A stretch of 25,687 nt of DNA, taken from an uncultured Collinsella sp. Its GTDB lineage: Bacteria; Actinomycetota; Coriobacteriia; Coriobacteriales; Coriobacteriaceae. The stretch covers positions 1-25,687 of the forward strand of contig CABSMV010000011.1 of the NCBI GenBank assembly GCA_902478935.1, in the 5' to 3' direction. The translations under genes were made by a program, and so were the position numbers. The stretch's first letter is position 1. Each line of letters begins with the position of its first letter. Shown here piece by piece: positions 20,635 to 25,687 of this stretch. Below the pieces are notes generated by a model. It worked only from the letters and a program-made list of their open reading frames with translations. It made no database searches and was not told the origin of the DNA.

Positions 20635-22665
20635 GTGGCAAACGAAAACGATTACGATGGCGGCGAGATTAAGATTCTCGAAGGTCTCGAGGCCGTTCGT
20701 AAGCGCCCGGGCATGTATATCGGCTCGACGAGCGCCAGCGGTCTGCATCACCTGGTGTGGGAGATCGTTGACAACTCCGTCGACGAGGCCATGGCCGGTT
20801 TCTGCACCGAGATCCAGGTGACGGTCCACGCCGACAACTCCATCACGGTCGTCGACAACGGGCGCGGCATCCCCGTCGACGAGCACCCTGTTAAAAAGAT
20901 CCCGACGCTCGAGGTCGTCATGACGATCTTGCACGCCGGCGGTAAGTTCGATAACTCGGCCTATAAGGTTTCGGGCGGCCTGCACGGCGTTGGCATCTCC
21001 GTCGTCAACGCACTGTCCAAGCGCGTGGTCGTTCAGGTTCGTCGCGACGGCAACACCTACGAGATGGAGTTCTCGCGCGGCAAGACCGTTAAGAAGATGG
21101 AGGTCGTGGGCACCTCGGATTCGACGGGCACCACCGTCACCTTCTGGCCCGACGACGAGATCTTCGAGACCTGCATTTACGATTTCGATACGCTGCACAA
21201 CCGTCTGCAGGAGACGGCGTTCCTCAATAAGAACCTCAAAATCGTGCTGACTGACGAGCGCGAGTCTACTCCCCACGTGGAGGAGTTTTGCTACGAGGGC
21301 GGCATCATCGACTTCGTCAAGTTCCTTAACGAGGGCAAGGACGTCCCCGAGGCCTTTAAGGAGCCTATCTACATCGAGGGCAAATCGGACCCGGACGCAC
21401 CTGTGGCCAAGATGGGCGAGGTTGAGGTTTCCCTGCAGTGGAATAGCGGCTACGGCGAGAACGTCATGTCGTTTGCCAACGACATCTACACCCCCGAGGG
21501 CGGCATGCACCTTGAGGGCTTCCGCACCGCGCTCACCCGCGTGATCAACGACTATGCGCGCAAGCAGAACCTGCTCAAGGAAAAAGACGCCAATCTGACC
21601 GGCGACGATGTGCGCGAGGGCCTTTCGGCCGTTATCTCGGTCAAGCTGCCCGATCCGCAGTTTGAGGGCCAGACCAAGGCCAAGCTCGGCAGCTCCTATA
21701 TGCGCGCGCTGACGCTCAAGATCGTGACCGACGGCCTTGCCGATTACCTCGAGGAGCACCCTAAGCCCGCTCGCGAGATCGTCAAGAAGGCGCAGCAGGC
21801 CTGCAAGGCGCGCAATGCCGCCCGCAAGGCGCGCGAGGCGACCCGCCGCAAGAGCCTGCTCGAGACGGCGTCCCTGCCCGGTAAGCTCGCCGACTGCTCG
21901 GTGCGCGATGCCGAGCTGACCGAGCTCTTCATCGTAGAGGGCGACTCGGCAGGCGGTTCGGCCAAGGACGGCCGTCGCCGAGACATCCAGGCGATTCTGC
22001 CCCTGCGCGGCAAGATTTTGAACGTCGAGCGCGTTGGTGACCATCGCGCGTTCTCGAGTGACACCATCCAGTCGCTGATTACCGCGATCGGCTGCGGCGT
22101 CACGACGAGTGCCGGCGACGGCGGCGATTTCGATATCACCAAGGCGCGCTACCACAAGATCATCATCATGACCGATGCAGACGTCGACGGCGCGCATATC
22201 CGCATCCTGCTGCTGACGTTCTTCTACAAGTACATGCGTCCGCTGATCGATGCCGGCTACGTCTATGTTGCCTGCCCGCCCATCTTTGGCATTAAGGTGC
22301 GCAACAAGATCCACTACGTGTATCCCAACGGCCGCCAGCCCGAAGACGAGATCCTGCGCGATACCATCCAGAGTCTGGGCCTGAACCCCGATGATAACGA
22401 CGAGGACGGCAAGGCCAAGGACGGCAAGATCACCAAAAAGCGCAAGGGCTATACCGTCCAGCGCTACAAGGGCCTGGGCGAGATGGACCCCAAACAGCTT
22501 GCCTCGACGACGATGGACCCAAAGACCCGCATTCTGCAGCGCGTGTCGATCGAGGACGCCGTGGTGGCGGACCGCGCCGTGCGCGAGCTGATGGGTTCCG
22601 AGGTCGGCTATCGCCGCGAGTACATCGAGAAGCATGCACATGACGCACGATTCTTAGACGCCTAA
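20635..22665 (+). CDS. gyrB: DNA gyrase subunit B
   Basis: This 676-residue ATPase subunit of gyrase introduces negative supercoils with GyrA. I choose GTG 20635-20637 because AAGGAGG lies 4 nt upstream; the in-frame TTG 18 bases earlier would precede that site. The GHKL ATPase shows EIVDNSVDEAMAG, VVDNGRGIPV and KVSGGLHGVGISVVNAL. The TOPRIM domain shows ELFIVEGDSAGGSA (E435) and MTDADVDGAHIRILLL (D514, D516, D518). The C-terminus has RYKGLGEMDPKQL, the GyrA-contacting tail motif. Length matches the short type common in Gram-positive bacteria, without the E. coli insert. gyrA follows after 155 bp that hold a long palindrome. Confidence 0.97.
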   Translation: MANENDYDGGEIKILEGLEAVRKRPGMYIGSTSASGLHHLVWEIVDNSVDEAMAGFCTEIQVTVHADNSITVVDNGRGIPVDEHPVKKIPTLEVVMTILHAGGKFDNSAYKVSGGLHGVGISVVNALSKRVVVQVRRDGNTYEMEFSRGKTVKKMEVVGTSDSTGTTVTFWPDDEIFETCIYDFDTLHNRLQETAFLNKNLKIVLTDERESTPHVEEFCYEGGIIDFVKFLNEGKDVPEAFKEPIYIEGKSDPDAPVAKMGEVEVSLQWNSGYGENVMSFANDIYTPEGGMHLEGFRTALTRVINDYARKQNLLKEKDANLTGDDVREGLSAVISVKLPDPQFEGQTKAKLGSSYMRALTLKIVTDGLADYLEEHPKPAREIVKKAQQACKARNAARKAREATRRKSLLETASLPGKLADCSVRDAELTELFIVEGDSAGGSAKDGRRRDIQAILPLRGKILNVERVGDHRAFSSDTIQSLITAIGCGVTTSAGDGGDFDITKARYHKIIIMTDADVDGAHIRILLLTFFYKYMRPLIDAGYVYVACPPIFGIKVRNKIHYVYPNGRQPEDEILRDTIQSLGLNPDDNDEDGKAKDGKITKKRKGYTVQRYKGLGEMDPKQLASTTMDPKTRILQRVSIEDAVVADRAVRELMGSEVGYRREYIEKHAHDARFLDA

Positions 22666-22671
22666 TCCCTG

Positions 22672-22772
22672 CGGCTTTCCCTGCCGCCGCACCTTCGCCC
22701 TCAATCGTCGGTCGCGTACCCAAGTACGCTTCCCTCCTCTTTCGGGCGAATCTGCGGCACCTGGAAAAGCCG
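22672..22772. repeat. Long imperfect palindrome between gyrB and gyrA (REP-like)
   Basis: Nested inverted arms: CGGCTTTCC (22672-22680) faces GGAAAAGCCG (22763-22772). CCGCACCTTCGCCC (22687-22700) pairs at 12 of 14 positions with GGGCGAATCTGCGG (22744-22757). An inner perfect 6-bp hairpin GCGTAC-CCAA-GTACGC lies at 22714-22729. It lacks a T run, so it is not a standard terminator. It looks like a repetitive extragenic palindrome; the copy number elsewhere is unknown. Confidence 0.6.
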
Positions 22773-22820
22773 TCTCCGTGGTTGGGAACTAATGGACCAC
22801 GCAAACCATGAGGAGGTAAC

Positions 22821-25562
22821 GTGGCAGACGATATCAACAACAACGAGGGTATGGGCGAGGCCGGCGATGCCGGTATGCCCGATGATCTGAAGCGCCTGCT
22901 TGCCCGTGCTGAGCAGGGCGAGGACGGCGATCCGGACGCCTATAACCCCGATGCCGATGATGATGAGGAAGAGAACGACGACGGTGAGCTCGAGGAGAGC
23001 TTTGGCGAAGTCGATCGTGGCGCCTCGGCCGGCGAGGACATCAACGGCGGCCAGCTCCAGATTTCGGAGTTCGGTCGCGAGATGAAGCAGTCGTTCATCG
23101 AGTATTCGATGTCGGTTATCACAGCGCGTGCCCTGCCGGACGTGCGCGACGGCTTAAAGCCGGTACACCGCCGCATCCTGTACGCGATGAACGAGAGCGG
23201 CATCTACCCCAACCGCCCACACAAAAAGTCGGCCTGGACGGTCGGCGAAGTTATCGGTAAGTACCACCCGCACGGTGACTCTGCGGTCTACGAGGCCATG
23301 GTCCGCCTGGCGCAGTGGTTCTCCATGCGCACGCCGCTCATCGACGGTCACGGCAACTTCGGCAACATCGATGGCGACGGCGCGGCGGCCATGCGTTACA
23401 CCGAGAGCCGCCTGGCCAAGCCCGCCATGGAACTGCTGCGTGACTTGCAGAAGGATACCGTCGACTGGCAGCCCAACTACGACGAATCGCTCGCCGAGCC
23501 CGTGGCACTGCCTGCGCGCTTCCCCAACCTGCTGGTCAACGGCAGCCAGGGCATCGCCGTCGGCATGGCCACCAACATCGCCCCGCATAACCTCACCGAG
23601 GCGATCGAGGCCACCTGCTACCTGATCGACAACCCCGACGCCACCGTCGACGAGCTCATGCAGATCATGCCCGGTCCGGACTTCCCCACCGGCGCCATCA
23701 TCATGGGCAGCGCCGGCATCAAACAGAGTTACGAGACCGGACGCGGCTCCATCACCGTGCGCGCCAAGGCTCATGTGGAGTCTACCAAGACCGGCCGCAA
23801 CCGCCTGGTCTTTACCGAGATCCCCTACATGGTCAACAAGGGCACCCTGCAGGAGAAGATCGCCCAGCTCGTCAACGACAAGCGCATCGAGGGCATCTCG
23901 GACATGCGCGATGAGTCCAACCAGAAGGGCATCCGCCTGGTCATCGAGCTCAAGAAGGGCGTTATCCCACAGGTCGTGCTCAACAATCTGTACAAGTACA
24001 CCTCGCTGCAGACGACCTTTGGCGCCAACAACCTGGCGCTCGTCAACGGCGTGCCCAAATGCCTGAGCCTGCGCGAGATGCTGCAGCACTATATCGACCA
24101 CCAGGTCGACGTCGTCACCCGCCGCACTCGTTTTGACCTCAAGAAGGCCCAGGCGCGTGCGCATATCCTCGAGGGCTACCTGATGGCCCTCGACCATATC
24201 GACGAGGTTATCAGCATTATCCGCTCCTCGCAGACCGACTCCGAGGCCAGCAGCCGCCTGATCGAGCGCTTTGGCTTTACGCCCGAGCAGACCACGGCCA
24301 TCCTCGAGATGAAGCTGCGCCGCCTGACCGGCCTGGAGCGCGACAAGATCCAGGAAGAGTTGGACGGCCTGCGTCGAGCCATCGCCTACTATGAGGACCT
24401 GCTGGCGCACGAGGAGAAGATCCTGGGCGTCATCAAGGAGGAGATGCGCGAGATCTCCAAGAAGTTCGGCGACAAGCGCCGCACCGAGATTAGCCAGGTT
24501 GAGAAGGACCTGGATGTCGAGGACCTCATCGCCGACGAGGACATGGTCGTGACCATCACCCACACCGGCTACGTTAAGCGTATCCCGGTGGCTGCCTACC
24601 GTGCCCAGAAGCGCGGCGGCAAGGGCGTGTCGGGCGTCAACCTCAAAGAGGACGACGTTATCGACGAGATGTTTATTGCGTCCACGCACGAGTACGTGCT
24701 GTTCTTCTCGAACAAGGGTAAGGTCTATCGCCTGAAGGTGCACGAACTGCCGGTGGGTACGCGCCAGGCCCGCGGCACCGCGATCGTCAACCTGCTTCCC
24801 TTTGAGGATGGCGAGAAGATCGCAAGCGTCATCAGCTGCCGCGAGTTCCCGGCCGACGAGTATCTCATGTTTGCCACTAAGAGCGGCATGGTCAAGAAGA
24901 CCGTGATGAGCGCGTATGACCGCAGCCGCCGCGATGGACTCATTGCCATCAACCTGCGCGACGACGACGCACTGCTGAACGTGCGCCGCGTGCGCGAGGG
25001 TGACAAGATCATCCTGGCCACCACTGCGGGCAAGGCGATTATGTTCTCCGAGGAGCAGGTGCGCGCCACCGGCCGCGACACCAGCGGCGTTCGCGGTATC
25101 AGCATGAAGGACGGCGTGAGCGTTCTGGGCATGGAAGTTACCAACGGCAACGGCGACCTGTTCGTCATTACCGAGCGCGGCTACGGCAAGCGCACGCCGG
25201 TTGCGGACTACCCGGAGCAGAACCGCGGCGGTCAGGGCGTCTACACCATCCAGATGACCGAGCGCAAAGGCAATCTCGCGGCTATGAAGACGGTGGGCCC
25301 GCAGCACGAGCTGCTCATCGTGACGGAAGGCGCGACGGTCATTCGCGTCAAGACCGACGAGATCAGCCAGACCGGCCGCGCCACCCAGGGCGTCAAGATG
25401 ATGACCGTCGACGACAACGACCGCATCTGCGCCGTAGCCCGCATGACGGCCGCCGAAGAGAAGCCCGAGGGCGAAGGTTCCGAGGCCGCAGCCGACGCCG
25501 AAGAGGCCCCAGTCGACCTAGGCGACGGCAACGATATGCCAGAGGATCTCCTCGACGAGTAA
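22821..25562 (+). CDS. gyrA: DNA gyrase subunit A with acidic N-terminal extension
   Basis: This 913-residue breakage-rejoining subunit starts at GTG 22821-22823, 4 nt after AGGAGG. The catalytic core begins near residue 85 (EFGREMKQSFIEYSMSVIT). RYTESRL carries active-site Y193, equivalent to E. coli Y122, an offset of exactly 71 residues. Quinolone-region residues are S154 and E158 (E. coli 83 and 87) in HGDSAVYEAMVR, the ordinary susceptible state in Gram-positive species. The GyrA-box QKRGGKG (about 596-602) marks the start of the DNA-wrapping beta-pinwheel, and the repeated blade motifs follow. The first 75 or so residues are an unusual Asp/Glu-rich extension, and the C-terminal tail is also acidic (EEKPEGEGSEAAADAEEAP). 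It is followed by a terminator. Confidence 0.97.
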   Translation: MADDINNNEGMGEAGDAGMPDDLKRLLARAEQGEDGDPDAYNPDADDDEEENDDGELEESFGEVDRGASAGEDINGGQLQISEFGREMKQSFIEYSMSVITARALPDVRDGLKPVHRRILYAMNESGIYPNRPHKKSAWTVGEVIGKYHPHGDSAVYEAMVRLAQWFSMRTPLIDGHGNFGNIDGDGAAAMRYTESRLAKPAMELLRDLQKDTVDWQPNYDESLAEPVALPARFPNLLVNGSQGIAVGMATNIAPHNLTEAIEATCYLIDNPDATVDELMQIMPGPDFPTGAIIMGSAGIKQSYETGRGSITVRAKAHVESTKTGRNRLVFTEIPYMVNKGTLQEKIAQLVNDKRIEGISDMRDESNQKGIRLVIELKKGVIPQVVLNNLYKYTSLQTTFGANNLALVNGVPKCLSLREMLQHYIDHQVDVVTRRTRFDLKKAQARAHILEGYLMALDHIDEVISIIRSSQTDSEASSRLIERFGFTPEQTTAILEMKLRRLTGLERDKIQEELDGLRRAIAYYEDLLAHEEKILGVIKEEMREISKKFGDKRRTEISQVEKDLDVEDLIADEDMVVTITHTGYVKRIPVAAYRAQKRGGKGVSGVNLKEDDVIDEMFIASTHEYVLFFSNKGKVYRLKVHELPVGTRQARGTAIVNLLPFEDGEKIASVISCREFPADEYLMFATKSGMVKKTVMSAYDRSRRDGLIAINLRDDDALLNVRRVREGDKIILATTAGKAIMFSEEQVRATGRDTSGVRGISMKDGVSVLGMEVTNGNGDLFVITERGYGKRTPVADYPEQNRGGQGVYTIQMTERKGNLAAMKTVGPQHELLIVTEGATVIRVKTDEISQTGRATQGVKMMTVDDNDRICAVARMTAAEEKPEGEGSEAAADAEEAPVDLGDGNDMPEDLLDE

Positions 25563-25601
25563 GAGGTCCTAGCTGAAAAAATCATCAGACCCCTTATATC
25601 G

Positions 25602-25635
25602 GCGGTCGGCGCACTGCGCGCCGACCGCTTTTTTT
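25602..25635 (+). terminator. Terminator of gyrA
   Basis: GCGGTCGGCGC (25602-25612) pairs perfectly with GCGCCGACCGC (25618-25628) across 5 nt, then seven T (25629-25635). Confidence 0.95.
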
Positions 25636-25650
25636 CAAGACTTTAGTCTG

Positions 25651-25669
25651 CTGGCCGCGCAGCGGCCAG
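25651..25669. other. Second hairpin downstream of gyrA
   Basis: CTGGCCGC (25651-25658) pairs with GCGGCCAG (25662-25669) across GCA, followed by CTTTAAA. It may be a backup terminator, or belong to a feature beyond the window edge. Confidence 0.45.
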
Positions 25670-25687
25670 CTTTAAACCACCCGCTAC

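Noticed and set aside
20584..22641. Leftward 685-codon open frame opposite gyrB
   Set aside because: It is the mirror of the strongly conserved gyrB frame and its translation is His/Asp/Val/Leu-rich without motifs. The same applies to the long frames opposite gyrA (23154-25307), dnaN (17505-18908), rlmN (7675-8691) and yidC (12560-13351).
22672..22772. Rho-independent terminator between gyrB and gyrA
   Set aside because: The stem is long and imperfect and there is no T run after it, so it was called a REP-like palindrome instead.
23280..23310. Fluoroquinolone-resistance change in GyrA (Glu at the position of E. coli D87)
   Set aside because: Glu is the ordinary residue here in many Gram-positive bacteria, and Ser at the position of E. 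coli S83 is intact.
1..25687. tRNA, rRNA, CRISPR arrays, prophage or insertion sequences
   Set aside because: No cloverleaf, rRNA segment, regular repeat-spacer array, transposase or integrase was seen in any part of the window. The only transposon-derived sequence is the sequencing adapter at the left end.

Overview
The window reads as the replication-origin region of a GC-rich Gram-positive chromosome. The rpmH-dnaA-dnaN-recF-DUF721-gyrB-gyrA order, the short YidC without a lipoprotein signal, a Jag/KhpB protein and protein sequences of actinobacterial flavour fit class Coriobacteriia, probably Collinsella or a close relative. The taxon is inferred from gene order and family resemblance; no search was run. 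Bases 1-22 are not genomic: they match the 3' end of the Nextera Read-2 adapter, including the 19-base Tn5 mosaic end, so the left edge is a contig end with untrimmed adapter.

Layout. 23-1710 (-): a membrane-anchored M28-peptidase-like gene, cut by the contig end. 1909-3835 (+): two overlapping WYL-domain regulators of PafB/PafC type, convergent with 3832-7685 (-), an overlapping ddl-dinG pair. 7771-8823 (+): rlmN, followed by two back-to-back hairpin terminators. 9023-11837 (-): rsmG, a cluster of three perfect parS sites at exact 39-bp spacing, parA, parB and a small membrane protein. 11934-14062 (-): the rpmH-rnpA-yidD-yidC-jag operon, with a near-consensus promoter at one end and a strong terminator at the other. 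14408-20529 (+): an unusual GHKL ATPase with a Gln/Pro/Met-rich linker and a winged helix, then dnaA, dnaN, recF and a dciA-like DUF721 gene, ended by a terminator. 20635-25562 (+): gyrB and gyrA, separated by a long imperfect palindrome and ended by a terminator.

Genes diverge from the 14.1-17.8 kb region, as expected for a bidirectional origin. The non-coding DNA on either side of the ATPase-dnaA pair (14.1-14.4 kb and 17.5-17.76 kb) shares sequence blocks and non-canonical DnaA boxes of the form TTTTCAACA. The dnaA-dnaN gap also carries a box, a DnaA-trio-like array and an AT-rich tract, which resembles a basal unwinding system. DnaA itself has substitutions at positions known to contact DNA (signature GNRNHSTV in place of GGRDHTTV), which may explain the unusual boxes.

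The best candidate for something undescribed is the ATPase at 14408-15781. It sits inside the origin, directly ahead of dnaA and probably co-transcribed with it, and combines an ATP-binding GHKL fold, a prion-like linker and a DNA-binding-type winged helix. A role in controlling DnaA or origin firing is a hypothesis from position and architecture only.
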